Notes: generated by a model not told the origin, from the letters alone. A stretch of 64,000 nt of DNA from DASZQL01 sp964391865 (GCA_964391865.1 CAYMNQ010000001.1:372001-436000), one strand, 5' to 3'. Shown: positions 1-9,165, counted from the first letter of the stretch. Numbers and translations: made by a program.

Positions 1-1489
1 GCGCCACTTTCCGGAGCTTGTCGGCGAAACCAAGGTCCGCCGGCGCGTCGTAAGCGGGGTTGCAGCCGATGGTCACGAGCGTGTCGACGCGCCCGGCGTC
101 GATGTCCGCCGCCAGAGCCGCGATCGACGCGGGGCCGGACTCCGCCGCGTCGCCCGACACGGGGACGAACGTGACGACCTTGCCCGCCGCGCCGAGCGCT
201 TCATTCAAAGCGTGGCCCAGCGCGTGAACCGCCGCGGGCTGATTGTTCCCCACCAGCACCACGCACTCGCCGCCCGACGCCAGCAGGTCGTCGGCGCACG
301 CCTCCGCCCACTCCGCCGGAACGTCAGCACCGGAGCACGCGGCGGCGGCGGCCTCCACCGCGCCCGCGAGCGCACCGCTCGGCTTCGATTTCATCACGTT
401 CGCCGCGACCGCCAGCGCCAGCGCGCCGATCCGCGACGGCTTCAGCGGCAGTCGGTGGTCCGCCTGCCCGCCCGTCAGCGTGAAGTTCGCTTCCGCGACG
501 TACAGCCGGTTCATCTTCGAATCGCGCGCTTCGTGGGCCGCGTCCGCGCCCGGGCGATAGCGCCCCTCGCCCCAGCCGCGCGCCAGTTCGAGCGTCGATT
601 CCTCGCCGCCCAGGAAATCGCTGCCCAGCGAGAGGATGATGCGCGCCTTCCCGAGATCGATCTTCTGCCGGAACGCGCCGCCGAAGGCGCTGGCCGAGCC
701 TTCGAGCGCCGCGTCGTTGTCGATCGCTTCGTAGGCGCGCCACGTCGCCCTGGGCCAGCGCGAGAGAATCTGGTCACGCAGACGATCGCGCGAGGGGCTG
801 GTCGCCTTCTCGACGAGGAACGCGAGCTTCTCGCCCTTCGTCGCGTCGAACGCCGCGAAGTGCCCGGCGGCGAACTTCTGGAATTCCGCCCACGCCGTCA
901 CGCTGAACGAAGCGCCCTGCCCCTCCGCGAACTTCGCGATCGCCATCGCATCGCGATCGGGGTCGTAGAGTTCGAGCACGGATGCCTGCGAGTACTTCGT
1001 GCTGCGCCCGCGGTTCACCGGGTGCAGCGGGTTGCCCTCGAGCTTCGTCGGGCGCCCCTCGTGCGTCTCCGCGAGCAGGCCCTCGCACGAACCGCCCGCC
1101 AGCGGCATCGCGGTCGCATAAAACAGCGGCTTGCCGGGGACGAGCTTCTCCGGGTCCTTGTTGTACGCCAGAATCTTGTGATCGGGCCGGCGGCAGCCGG
1201 GCAGCCCAGCCGCGCCCGCGAGCGCGAGCGATGCGCCCATGATCTTCAGGAAGTGCCGGCGCGTGCCGTCGAGCAGCTCGCTCGCGTACGCGGGGAACTC
1301 GCGTTCGACGAAGTCGCGGAATTCGCGCGTGCCGGCGAGGTCGTCCAGGCTGCGCCAGTACACCTTGCCCGTCGCGCCGCTGCGATCGCGCGCTGCGCCG
1401 CTCGTGGTCGTACCGGCCGCGTTCTTCATGCCCGCTGGTTGCTCGATGTGGATCATCGTGAATTCACCCGTCGCAATCCGCCCCGTCAT
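1..1489 (-). CDS. actB: Alternative Complex III molybdopterin/Fe-S subunit ActB, N-terminal part
   Basis: The reading frame is open from the ATG at 1489 to the window edge, about 496 codons, so only the N-terminal half of a usual ~1000-residue ActB is present. A twin-arginine-like segment, RRHFLKIMGASLALAG, lies near residue 85 and is followed by a molybdopterin-oxidoreductase-like region (PLAGGSCEGLLAETHEGRP, EGNPLHPVNRG). ActB is the periplasmic Fe-S subunit of the quinol:electron acceptor oxidoreductase ACIII. Its 5' neighbour is the pentahaem ActA, 54 bases upstream, in the usual actA-actB order. In-frame ATGs at 1456 and 1429 are alternative starts; the first has no obvious advantage in ribosome binding site. 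Other in-frame readings of this stretch on either strand lack family resemblance. Confidence 0.88.
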   Translation of the reverse strand, partial: MTGRIATGEFTMIHIEQPAGMKNAAGTTTSGAARDRSGATGKVYWRSLDDLAGTREFRDFVEREFPAYASELLDGTRRHFLKIMGASLALAGAAGLPGCRRPDHKILAYNKDPEKLVPGKPLFYATAMPLAGGSCEGLLAETHEGRPTKLEGNPLHPVNRGRSTKYSQASVLELYDPDRDAMAIAKFAEGQGASFSVTAWAEFQKFAAGHFAAFDATKGEKLAFLVEKATSPSRDRLRDQILSRWPRATWRAYEAIDNDAALEGSASAFGGAFRQKIDLGKARIILSLGSDFLGGEESTLELARGWGEGRYRPGADAAHEARDSKMNRLYVAEANFTLTGGQADHRLPLKPSRIGALALAVAANVMKSKPSGALAGAVEAAAAACSGADVPAEWAEACADDLLASGGECVVLVGNNQPAAVHALGHALNEALGAAGKVVTFVPVSGDAAESGPASIAALAADIDAGRVDTLVTIGCNPAYDAPADLGFADKLRKVA

Positions 1490-1543
1490 GGTTCCGTCAC
1501 TCGATGCCTTGCTGCCTTGGTGGCTCGATGCCTTGGTGCCTTC

Positions 1544-2278
1544 CTAGTAGTGGCACGCCCCGCAGTGCTCGGGCGGCTGGACGCGGCGCTTGTTCGCCAA
1601 CTCCATGCCGCGCTGCGCCTGCCCCGGGTCCTTCAGAATCTGCGACACCAGATCGAGATTCGTGATGCGCACCTTCGCGCTCGGATCGCCCGGCTTCAGA
1701 AGCCCGTCAACGTCAACGAGGTTGTCGTGCGGCGCGCGGTGGCAATCGAGGCACCACCCCATCGACAGATTCTGTCCCTGACGCACCACCGCCTGCTGAT
1801 CCACGCGGTCGTGGCACGACACGCACGAGATGCCGACGTTCACGTGCGCCGCGTGATTGAACTGCACATAGTCGGGCAGCTTGTGGATGCGCCGCCAATT
1901 GATCGGCTCGCCCGTCGCACTCGCTTCCCGCACCTTCGTCAGGTCGGGCGAGTTCTTGTGAACCGTCCACAGCGCGTTGTTGAGATAGCCCGTCTCACCC
2001 GAGCCCGTATGACAGCCCATGCAGGTCGCCGTGTCCGGCACGTTCGCGTGCGGCGAGTTCTCGACGTGCGTGTGGCAGTAGCGGCAATCAAGCCCCAGTT
2101 TGCCGACGTGGATCTGGTGGCTGTAGTTCACCGGCTGCAGCGGCTGATACCCCACCTCCCAGAACTTCGGGGTGAAGTAGTACCAGATGCCGCCCACCAC
2201 ACTGGCGAACACCGCACCACCGCCCGCGAGCAACAGCGGCGGCAACGAGTTAGTCCAACGAGGGAAGACAAGCGACAC
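1544..2278 (-). CDS. actA: Alternative Complex III pentahaem cytochrome c subunit ActA
   Basis: This 244-residue protein has an N-terminal membrane anchor (about residues 12-35, rich in L, A, G, V) and five CxxCH haem-binding motifs, at about residues 65, 86, 152, 176 and 239. That count and the anchor match ActA, the electron-carrying subunit that passes quinol electrons to periplasmic acceptors or a coupled cytochrome oxidase. The start is GTG at 2278, chosen because GAGGAG lies six bases upstream. It is the first gene of the minus-strand operon; actB follows. The heme A synthase gene on the opposite side of the 5' region points to an aa3-type oxidase as the likely partner (inference). Confidence 0.92.
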   Translation of the reverse strand: MSLVFPRWTNSLPPLLLAGGGAVFASVVGGIWYYFTPKFWEVGYQPLQPVNYSHQIHVGKLGLDCRYCHTHVENSPHANVPDTATCMGCHTGSGETGYLNNALWTVHKNSPDLTKVREASATGEPINWRRIHKLPDYVQFNHAAHVNVGISCVSCHDRVDQQAVVRQGQNLSMGWCLDCHRAPHDNLVDVDGLLKPGDPSAKVRITNLDLVSQILKDPGQAQRGMELANKRRVQPPEHCGACHY

Positions 2279-2475
2279 GCGGCGCTCCTCAATATGAAGG
2301 AGTGATCACACTCGACACACCACGGGCGGCATGACAGCGCGGCTCGCGAGCCAGATTCACCGCTGTTTCACGCGTCCCCACGACGCTGCGATCAGACACG
2401 TCATGACCCTTTCGTCGCCCGACCACGCTCGGGCCGTTCCTGCCGGGCAGTATTGATCGCGGAAATCTATCGTCC

Positions 2476-2481
2476 TGTCAA
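2476..2481 (-). promoter_or_regulatory. Possible -35 element for the act operon
   Basis: A perfect TTGACA on the minus strand lies about 200 bases upstream of the actA start, inside the divergent region shared with the heme A synthase gene. The -10 candidate 17-19 bases downstream (around TCAATACT) is weak, so this is only a candidate. A TATACT on the plus strand at 2574-2579 could be the -10 of the opposing gene, but it has no good -35. Confidence 0.3.
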
Positions 2482-2654
2482 CTCGACGTGCGGCTAGACA
2501 GTAATTGATCCCGAGTCTCAACAAACACCTATGCCCGAACGGCCAATGCCCAAAGCGAACATCGTCGAGATGATATACTGCATTGCAGAAATATTCTTGT
2601 CAAACAAAAATCGATCTGACCCGACTCAATCCCTCACCGGATAAACTCACCGCC

Positions 2655-4007
2655 ATGACTGAAACTGCTTCCTGTGCCGCGCCGCCTCGCGTGATGACGG
2701 GGTGTGTGATGGGCTTTGCCGCCGCCGTGGGAATGTGGTTCGTGGGGTTTCTCACGCACTTGCCCGCCGTTCAGGCGCCGGCGCCGCTGGTGGGCGTGCT
2801 GCTGTCGATCGTGCAGATTGCCGCGGGGTTCAGCGTGGGACGGCGCGCGGGGCGGGCGCATGCGTTGCCCATCGCGGCGATCGGCGGGCTTGTCACCAGC
2901 CTCATCAATCTGCTCGTCATCGGCTCGATCATCGCGTCACCCGGCAAGGGCGAGCCGAACGCGCTGCAGCCCGGCTGGCCGCTGATGGTGGGCGGGACGA
3001 TCGTCGGCGGCGTGGTCCTCGCGGTGATCGGCGCGCTGATCGGTTCGCGCACCAAGCCCGATGGGTGCGCGTGCATGAAGGGCATTACTTCGCGCGACTC
3101 GCTCGCGCGTTTCGCCGTGGTCGCGGCGTTCAGCGTGCTGCCGGTGCTGCTCTCGGGCGGCATCGTCACAAGCAAGCAGGCGGGGCTCGCCGTCCCCGAC
3201 TGGCCCAACACCTACAACGCCGCGATGTTCCTGTACCCGCTCGCGGACATGACGGGCGGCATCTACTACGAGCACGCGCACCGACTCTTCGGCTCTCTCG
3301 CCGGGCTGACGGTCCTGACCTTCTTCGTCCTCACGCTCATCTACGACCGCTCGCCGCGGAGCATCGTGTTCGGCGCGGTGGCGCTCGCGGCGGTCGTCGC
3401 GCAGGGCGTGCTGGGCGGCGTGCGCGTGACGAGCGCCACCCCCACGTCCGCCGAGGAACTCGCCGCGACGACGGACAACTCGACCAGCCTTCTGCTCGCC
3501 TGCGTCCACGGCATCACCGGACAACTCACCTTCGCGCTAATCGTGTCGATCGCGGCGATGATGAGCCGGCGGTGGATCGCCGCGGCGAGTGAGCCGAGCG
3601 AGCGACGCGATGGCACCTTACGGTTCTTCAGCGCCGCTGGATTTGTGCTGATCCTGATCCAACTCGCGCTCGGGGCGGCGGCGCGGCACTTCGAGCACCC
3701 CGCGTTCATCCACTCCCACGCGGGATTCTCACTCTTCGTTCTGATCGCGGTCGGCCTGGCGGCGTTCCGCACCATCGCCAAGCACAAGGATGAACCGGTG
3801 CTCCGCAAGCTCGGCCACGCGACACTGCACTCACTGATCCTGCAGGTGCTGCTCGGCGTCGGCGCGCTCGTTGTAGTCCTGGTGAACCGAACCAGCGACC
3901 CACCCGTCGAGGTGATCGTGACAACCGCGCACCAGGGCATCGGCGCGCTCCTCCTCGCGAGCGTGACGCTGCTGATGATGTGGACGCGCCGTCTCGCCCG
4001 CGCGTAA
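2655..4007 (+). CDS. ctaA: Heme A synthase (CtaA/COX15) with extra N-terminal membrane domain
   Basis: From ATG 2655 the protein has 450 residues. The C-terminal ~300 residues carry COX15/CtaA hallmarks: DWPNTYN, the EHAHR haem-ligand motif (about residue 206), and further conserved histidines in HGITGQ, HSHAGFS and AHQGIG, all in membrane helices. The enzyme oxidises the C8 methyl of heme O to make heme A for cytochrome c oxidases. The first ~145 residues are an extra domain of about four hydrophobic helices ending in a short Cys-containing linker (GCACMK). This is not part of typical bacterial CtaA. An upstream in-frame ATG at 2583 would add 24 polar residues and is less likely. The gene is divergent from the ACIII operon. 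Confidence 0.88.
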   Translation: MTETASCAAPPRVMTGCVMGFAAAVGMWFVGFLTHLPAVQAPAPLVGVLLSIVQIAAGFSVGRRAGRAHALPIAAIGGLVTSLINLLVIGSIIASPGKGEPNALQPGWPLMVGGTIVGGVVLAVIGALIGSRTKPDGCACMKGITSRDSLARFAVVAAFSVLPVLLSGGIVTSKQAGLAVPDWPNTYNAAMFLYPLADMTGGIYYEHAHRLFGSLAGLTVLTFFVLTLIYDRSPRSIVFGAVALAAVVAQGVLGGVRVTSATPTSAEELAATTDNSTSLLLACVHGITGQLTFALIVSIAAMMSRRWIAAASEPSERRDGTLRFFSAAGFVLILIQLALGAAARHFEHPAFIHSHAGFSLFVLIAVGLAAFRTIAKHKDEPVLRKLGHATLHSLILQVLLGVGALVVVLVNRTSDPPVEVIVTTAHQGIGALLLASVTLLMMWTRRLARA

Positions 4008-4254
4008 CTGCCTCGCGCGCGTCGCCGCCGCACTCCGCGATTTCACCGCTCAAGAGCCAACGCTCTCGCGACTGACCGACATCACGACGCGCGTCAGCTC
4101 GGGCACAGAAGTAGCGCCCCCCCGTCGATCTCTCATTTCACCGTCCGTCACCTTCTTTCACCCTCCTTCACCTTGCTTCGCCCTCCTTCACCATCCTCCA
4201 CCTTCCTCTGTTGAATTCCTCAGTTCCCCGGCCCGAAGGGCTGTCGGCATGTTG

Positions 4255-4291
4255 CCGGGGGTCGCCGCGGCGCAGCCGCGCAGACCCCCGG
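4255..4291. repeat. Nested perfect hairpin
   Basis: The outer arms CCGGGGGTC (4255-4263) and GACCCCCGG (4283-4291) are perfectly complementary, and the interior CGCGGC-GCA-GCCGCG forms a second stem. A smaller hairpin of CACCCC and GGGGTG follows at about 4315-4330. It resembles intergenic REP-like palindromes; no function is evident. Confidence 0.6.
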
Positions 4292-4797
4292 AAGATTCAT
4301 CGCTCCATTCGAGCACCCCAGCGGGGTGCAGGCGGGTGGCATCAAAGTCCTGCCTCCAACGTGCCATCGAAGTCTGCTTTGAGACTTCGATGTGCTTCGC
4401 GTCGAGCGCACCGCAGCGGACAACCCGTCTTCGACCGCACGCCGAGCCCGCAGGTCACTCGTTGTGCGCGCGCCGCTGACATGTCCCCGAAGAATTCGGC
4501 AACAAGCCGCATAAACTCTGCGCACCGCCACAACCCCTGAAAAATCAGGCACTTCTGATCGCAGCTATTCGCGACGACCCGCGCGCAGGTTCACGTTTGT
4601 GCGCGCGCCCGTGACGCAAACCGGGATAGGTAGAGGGCGCGCCCGCGGCGTCCTCCACTCCCGCGGCTCGGCTGCAGACGACCCCGCGCGAGTCAGAGTC
4701 CGGCTCGATCGGCGGACCCGGCGCGGCGGCACACACCGCCCCACCCCCGCCGACACCAGTTTCGAAGCCCGGCGAAAGCCGGGCCAACTTCGATCCG

Positions 4798-4822
4798 CCC
4801 GTCGACGGGTTTTCTCTTCTTC
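4798..4822 (+). terminator. Terminator-like palindrome with T-rich tail
   Basis: CCCGTCGACGGG (4798-4809) is self-complementary and is followed at once by TTTTCTCTTCTT on the plus strand. It is about 790 bases past ctaA, so it may end an unannotated transcript. The GNRA-loop hairpin at 4767-4784 lies just upstream. Confidence 0.4.
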
Positions 4823-4836
4823 CGCCTTCCGGCTCC

Positions 4837-4864
4837 CGACTTCCGACTTCCGACTTCCGACTTC
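4837..4864. repeat. Tandem heptamer CGACTTC x4
   Basis: Four exact copies of the 7-base unit CGACTTC, flanked by related TTCCGCCTTCCGG sequence. A second four-copy heptamer array with a different unit (CTTGGGG) occurs at 16143-16170. Confidence 0.8.
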
Positions 4865-5005
4865 CGGCGAACCATCAACGAGTTCGATGCACGATCCGCG
4901 CCACCGTCCACATCCGCTGTGAAGCGCAGCCGGCGCGCAGTGTCACGCCGACGCCGCGCGCTTCGGTCAACCAACCGCCGGCCCGCGCCGGCACCGTCAT
5001 CTCGT

Positions 5006-5476
5006 TTACTCCGGCTTCCCGCCGCTCATGTCGTACACCCAGCTTTCAATCGCCCGCGGGAAGTCGAGCACTTCGCCCGGCGCGAAGAAGAGCTTGAGCT
5101 CGCGCTCGGCCGCTTCGGGGGAGTCGCTGCCGTGGATCAGGTTGAAGGAGTTCGACACGCCGAAGTCGCCGCGGATGGTGCCGGGGTTGGCTTTGGAGCC
5201 GAAGGTGGCGCCCATCATGTTGCGGGCGATGGTGATGGCGCCGTTGCCGCGGAGCGCGAGAACGAGCACGGGCGAGGAGGTCATGAACGCGACGAGGCCC
5301 TTGTAGAAGCCCTTCTCCTTGTGCGCTTCGTAGTGCGTTGCGGCGAGCTGCTGGCTGATCTTCATCAGCTTGCAGCCGAGGACCTGAAGACCCTTGTCTT
5401 CGAAGCGAGTGATGATGCGGCCCATGAGGCCGCGCTGGACGGCGTCGGGCTTCAGGATGATAAGCGTGGTTTCCAT
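5006..5476 (-). CDS. ndk: Nucleoside diphosphate kinase
   Basis: This 156-residue protein matches the whole NDK family. It opens METTLIILKPDAVQRG and carries NLIHGSD with the phosphohistidine at His115. It transfers the gamma phosphate from ATP to other nucleoside diphosphates. The ATG at 5476 is chosen over an upstream in-frame ATG (5605) because it gives the standard NDK N-terminus and has GAGAGGA upstream. It sits between a gene-poor stretch and the cluster of sorting-tail proteins, with no sign of an operon. Confidence 0.97.
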   Translation of the reverse strand: METTLIILKPDAVQRGLMGRIITRFEDKGLQVLGCKLMKISQQLAATHYEAHKEKGFYKGLVAFMTSSPVLVLALRGNGAITIARNMMGATFGSKANPGTIRGDFGVSNSFNLIHGSDSPEAAERELKLFFAPGEVLDFPRAIESWVYDMSGGKPE

Positions 5477-5713
5477 GGTCGGTGATCCTCTCAGGCCCAG
5501 CGTTGGCGCGGGCTGATTCAAGATGGTACGTTCGCGCAGCACCGGTGATCCCACCACAGGTTGAGCCGGGGCGCGGGGGGCGAGATGATACCGAAAAACA
5601 AGCACCAGCCGTCCGGCGGATGTCGTACATGCGTGATGCCGAGCGGTACTCGACCGACCGCGCGCGATCCGGTCGATTCAAGGAAATCGCGGGGCCGATG
5701 TTCGAGCGGAGCT

Positions 5714-6418
5714 TCATTCACGCCCGCGAACCCGCCTCACGTTGCTCACAATCGAAGCAAGCCCAAGCGCCACTACCGGCCACGACGCCGGTACGGGGAC
5801 GAAAGTCAAGTAGGAGTCGAACGGGATGCTGAGCGCGTGACCCGCCGCATCGCGGGCGAGAAGCTGCGCACCGTACCTGCCGAAAACGACGAGATCGGTG
5901 TTGGGATCACCAACGAACATCCAACGGGACGACAAGCCAGAAAACAGCGGGCTCGGCCCGAAGTCGAAGATGACGGGCAATCCAATTCGCGACGCTGCGA
6001 AGGGCGAAACAGCTCCCGGCTCGTCGAGTCTGAAATCGACGTCGAGCGGCCCGATGAAATCATCGCCGTAGTAACTCTGCGTCTGGAGTCCGACGATCTG
6101 CACGCCCAGTCCCTGGTCGTCGAAGGACGAGATCCGATAGTCGATGACCAAGCCAAAGCCGCCAAGTTCGCCCAACCGGCGCACGCGCTGCGAGACCGCG
6201 CCCGTCACGCTGGTGCCGTCGACGACCATCGCGAAGTTGGCCACCCGCTGATCGATCACCGGCCCGCCGATCTCCGGGCGCGCGGCGGAAGTGGTGCCGA
6301 AGAGCGGGATCGTTTCTCCCGGGTGGATCGACGTCCCGGACGCGGCTGCGCTGAGCAAAGCCACCATGCCGGCGGTGATACACGCAAAGCCAACAACACG
6401 ATTGGTCTGCGCTGCCAT
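5714..6418 (-). CDS. Secreted protein with PEP-CTERM-like sorting tail
   Basis: The 234-residue product has an N-terminal signal peptide (MAAQTNRVVGFACITAGMVA, cleavage probably after a small-residue stretch near residue 27). Its C-terminus is a VPVPAS motif, a hydrophobic helix and arginines (RRVRGR). This layout fits PEP-CTERM/exosortase-type cell-envelope sorting. The body is beta-rich with no recognised catalytic motif. ATG 6418 has AAAGGAC upstream; a TTG two codons earlier is unlikely. It is the last of six same-strand genes of this kind. Confidence 0.75.
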   Translation of the reverse strand: MAAQTNRVVGFACITAGMVALLSAAASGTSIHPGETIPLFGTTSAARPEIGGPVIDQRVANFAMVVDGTSVTGAVSQRVRRLGELGGFGLVIDYRISSFDDQGLGVQIVGLQTQSYYGDDFIGPLDVDFRLDEPGAVSPFAASRIGLPVIFDFGPSPLFSGLSSRWMFVGDPNTDLVVFGRYGAQLLARDAAGHALSIPFDSYLTFVPVPASWPVVALGLASIVSNVRRVRGRE

Positions 6419-6539
6419 GGCCAAGTCCTTTCATCACACGCGGTCAGCGCCGGATGGCGAGGAGTCCGGATGTTCCGACGAATGGGAGCGCGGCCGGGAG
6501 GGGCAGCGCTCCGAAGTTCAAGAGCGAGGCTCACTCGCG

Positions 6540-7211
6540 TCACGCGGTTGCCGGTCTGCGGCGGCGAAGCGTGCCCAGAAGCCCCCCGCACGCGATCGGC
6601 ACGAGCGTTGGTGCTCCCGGGACGACGACCACCGCAGTTCCTGCCATGCGCACGGGGTTCGAGGAGTGAAATGGGAAGGTCTCATAGTCCATGGTTAGTT
6701 CGTATCGTCCCGCCGGAAATGTCAGTCCTGTGTAGTGGAACTCGCCCATACTGAAACTACCGCCCCAAGCTAGACCATCTGGTCCCCGAAGCTCGAAGCC
6801 CCCACCGAGCTCCATGCCCCCATTGCCGAAGAACGCGCCATTGCTCGTTGGCTCAGACAGATCGAACACGACGCGGAGATAGGCAATCGCGCCGCGAAAC
6901 ACAACGTCGCTCGGGCCATCCAGATCAACCGTGCTCGCCACGCAAGACGCTTCGATCGTGTGTGCGTTGAGATACGAGTGTTGCTCGGCCCAAGCTGATC
7001 GGTACGGATCCGGGCTCTGCGCCACAGCATCGAATGGCCCGAAGTCGCTGGCGCTCACCGTGACACTCGGGAAAGGAACCTCAGTGCCGGCAACGGCAGT
7101 AACATAGCGAGTCTGACTAACATATGAGATCGGCGGGAACACGATGTCCGCCTGGGCCTGTGCCGCGAAGACCATCGCTAACGTTCCAACGATTGTGCGT
7201 GCTGAGTTCAT
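6540..7211 (-). CDS. Secreted protein with PEP-CTERM-like sorting tail
   Basis: The product has 223 residues: a signal peptide (MNSARTIVGTLAMVFAAQAQA), a body without known catalytic motifs, and a tail VVVPGAPT, hydrophobic helix, LRRRRP. It resembles the next gene upstream (7300-8145): both share an ISYV...R start, a DFGxFDAVA stretch, an AEQHS motif and an ASC motif, so they look like tandem duplicates. ATG 7211 has AAGGACA upstream; ATG 7229 with AAAGGA upstream is nearly as good and would add six residues. Confidence 0.75.
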   Translation of the reverse strand: MNSARTIVGTLAMVFAAQAQADIVFPPISYVSQTRYVTAVAGTEVPFPSVTVSASDFGPFDAVAQSPDPYRSAWAEQHSYLNAHTIEASCVASTVDLDGPSDVVFRGAIAYLRVVFDLSEPTSNGAFFGNGGMELGGGFELRGPDGLAWGGSFSMGEFHYTGLTFPAGRYELTMDYETFPFHSSNPVRMAGTAVVVVPGAPTLVPIACGGLLGTLRRRRPATA

Positions 7212-7299
7212 GTGATATGTCCTTGTCATGGCGAGGTTCCTTTGAACCGTCTCCGCGTCAACTCGGTGGCACACGCCTGGCCGAGAGTTCTCTGCTTGA

Positions 7300-8145
7300 T
7301 CAGCTCAGTTGTTCCGCCGCAGCCCGCCGGCGCCGACGGATCGCCAACACTCCCGCGCACGCCGCGAGCGCCGCGCCCCCGGGCGAAGGGATGATGAACC
7401 ACGCGGAGCCAACCGTCGTGCCGATCGGACGGTCGGGCACCCAGGGCAAGTAGTCATACTCCATGAAGAGTTGGTACCGCCCCGCAGGCAGGTCACTGAA
7501 CTCGTGGAAGAAGGCCCCGCTCCCTTCTGTCGCTGTTTGGTGATCAATGGCCACGCCTGGGCCGTACAGCGAGACACCACCGATGAAATGTCCGTCGGGT
7601 ATAGGCCTCCTGCCTGCGTCTCCAAAGAACACCGCATAGGGCACCGGTTCAAGCAGATCGAAAAAGACTTGGAAAGAGCTATAGGCTATGCGGTAATCAA
7701 GCTCTCCCAATTCCGCAATGCTCGCGAGGCAACTCACCTCGATGCGATCGGGCTCCAACCGCGAGTGTTGCTCGGCATAGGCAATCCGCACGTGCGCGAC
7801 CGCGTCGAACGCTCCGAAGTCTGGCGCATTGATTGTTTGCGTCTCGATTGTGCAAGGCCCGAATCCACTGCACGCGCCCGCGGACACCGTCCGATTCTGG
7901 TAGACGTAGGAAATGACCGGATCGGAACGATCATCGCCCTGAACGATCGCTCCGAAGCGCCCGGCCTGTGCCGCTCCACAGATACCAAGGGTGGCTCCGA
8001 CAGCCGCCGCCGCAACCGGCAAGAGGTTCGTCGCCGCACGAGTTGCTCTTGAATTCACGCGATCGGATTTCGCGTTTGTGTGCCTCAGGCCTCCATCCCG
8101 GATCGAGAAACAGACATCTTGCACATTCGCTCGGAGATCATGCAT
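7300..8145 (-). CDS. Secreted protein with PEP-CTERM-like sorting tail, paralogue of the neighbour
   Basis: From ATG 8145 (AAAGGGA upstream) the product has 281 residues. A long N-terminal region of about 70 residues ends in a hydrophobic stretch and AAQA, a plausible signal-peptidase site. The tail is IIPSPGG, hydrophobic helix, RRRRR. The body shares DFGAFDAVA, YAEQHSR and SCLAS with the neighbouring gene at 6540-7211. The function is unknown; a matrix or surface protein is a guess from the tail. Confidence 0.72.
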   Translation of the reverse strand: MHDLRANVQDVCFSIRDGGLRHTNAKSDRVNSRATRAATNLLPVAAAAVGATLGICGAAQAGRFGAIVQGDDRSDPVISYVYQNRTVSAGACSGFGPCTIETQTINAPDFGAFDAVAHVRIAYAEQHSRLEPDRIEVSCLASIAELGELDYRIAYSSFQVFFDLLEPVPYAVFFGDAGRRPIPDGHFIGGVSLYGPGVAIDHQTATEGSGAFFHEFSDLPAGRYQLFMEYDYLPWVPDRPIGTTVGSAWFIIPSPGGAALAACAGVLAIRRRRRAAAEQLS

Positions 8146-8316
8146 ACCGAGTCCCTTTCCTGTTGCTTCGCGGCGGCGCTCACTCACACCGCGATGAACA
8201 AACGCTAGGGCATCATATTCAGATAATAAACTCCATTTATACGATTTTAGCGCGGCGAGGTCGGCGTTCGCACCCCAATCCAGCTCGCTTCGCCGAAAGA
8301 ACTTCAGAAAGAAGCG

Positions 8317-8367
8317 CGCAAAGCAGCACCCCCAGCGCGTCTCTCAGCGCGCCGGGGGTGCTTTGCG
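8317..8367 (-). terminator. Long hairpin after the 8419-9165 gene
   Basis: CGCAAAGC..CACCCCC..GCGCG pairs with CGCGCCGGGGGTGCTTTGCG across a short loop, with a two-base bulge. It lies about 50 bases past the stop of the minus-strand gene at 8419 and upstream of the 8145 start. A terminator role is inferred; no T-run follows. Confidence 0.5.
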
Positions 8368-8418
8368 TGGTTGAGTTCAGGATGTCGACGCGCTCTACAA
8401 CGACACTCTTTCAGCGAC

Positions 8419-9165
8419 TCACGCCTTCGATCGGCGGCGGAGCATGAGCAGCGCGGAGCAGGCGGCGAGCGCGCCGGCGCCGGGCGTCGGCACGGGCATC
8501 ACGGTGACTTCGACCGCGAGGTCGTTGTAGTCCCAGTCGCTCGAGCCCTGGTTGAGGTCTTCGAAGAAGAGGAGCCACGTCGCCGCGGCGCCGTTGGTGA
8601 GCCCGCTGACGCGGTAGCTGACCATGTGGTCCATGCTGTCGCCGTTTTCGCTGGGGAGCGAGGAATGCGGGCCGTTGTTCCCGCCGCGGGCCCAGCGCCA
8701 GGTGCCGCCGGCGAGGGCGAGCATGTCGGCGTTGACCACCGCGCCGCCCACGCCGTAGCTGGAGCCGGTGACATCGAAGAGGTTGGTGTAGCTGCCGCCC
8801 GAAGCGCCGACGAAGTAGCCGAATTTCTGGTTGTAGCCCGCGAAGCGGCCGACGGCTCGCGCGCTGATGAGCGCGCCGGTCCAGACGGAGTCGTCGGTGA
8901 CGGGGCCGCTGCCATCGGCGTTGCGGACGCCGCCGTTACCGAAGTCTTCGGTGCGCGCGACGCCGATAGCGGCGCTCACGCCCGAGCCGGTGAAGCCCGC
9001 GGCGGGCGAGCCGCTGAACGACCCACCGTAAAGGTTCTCGATGATCTGCTGGTGGCTGGCTTCGCTGCCGGGCGGCGGGTTCACGCCGATGAGCCCCGCG
9101 TTTGCGGAGCCCGCGGCGGCGAGAAGAAGGGCGCACGAAACACAACTGGCGCTGAAGGTCTTCAT
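8419..9165 (-). CDS. Secreted DUF4114-like protein with PEP-CTERM-like tail
   Basis: The 248-residue product starts with a signal peptide (MKTFSASCVSCALLLAAAGS, cleaved near ANA). Near the C-terminus, FFEDLNQGSSDWDYNDLAVE has the acidic FEDL...DxDYND pattern of DUF4114, a domain of secreted proteins thought to bind calcium. The tail is VPTPGAG, hydrophobic helix, RRRSK. The ATG has GGAG and GAGAAAG upstream. An in-frame upstream ATG (9330) only adds arginine-rich sequence. Confidence 0.8.
   Translation of the reverse strand: MKTFSASCVSCALLLAAAGSANAGLIGVNPPPGSEASHQQIIENLYGGSFSGSPAAGFTGSGVSAAIGVARTEDFGNGGVRNADGSGPVTDDSVWTGALISARAVGRFAGYNQKFGYFVGASGGSYTNLFDVTGSSYGVGGAVVNADMLALAGGTWRWARGGNNGPHSSLPSENGDSMDHMVSYRVSGLTNGAAATWLLFFEDLNQGSSDWDYNDLAVEVTVMPVPTPGAGALAACSALLMLRRRSKA

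Larger units (their letters stand above)
4008..5005. other. Gene-poor intergenic region with hairpins
   Basis: No convincing coding region lies between ctaA and ndk. The stretch contains pyrimidine-rich CCTTCACC-type low-complexity sequence (4140-4205), a 37-base hairpin at 4255-4291 (CCGGGGGTC paired with GACCCCCGG, with a second stem CGCGGC/GCCGCG inside), a GAAA-tetraloop hairpin at 4767-4784, a plus-strand terminator-like site at 4798-4822, and a 7-base tandem repeat at 4837-4864. Short open frames here have no family resemblance. Confidence 0.7.

Noticed and set aside
212..2305. Open frame of 697 codons on the plus strand over actA and actB
   Set aside because: It is arginine- and alanine-rich with no domain and lies opposite two genes with haem or Fe-S family motifs. 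High GC keeps antisense frames open.
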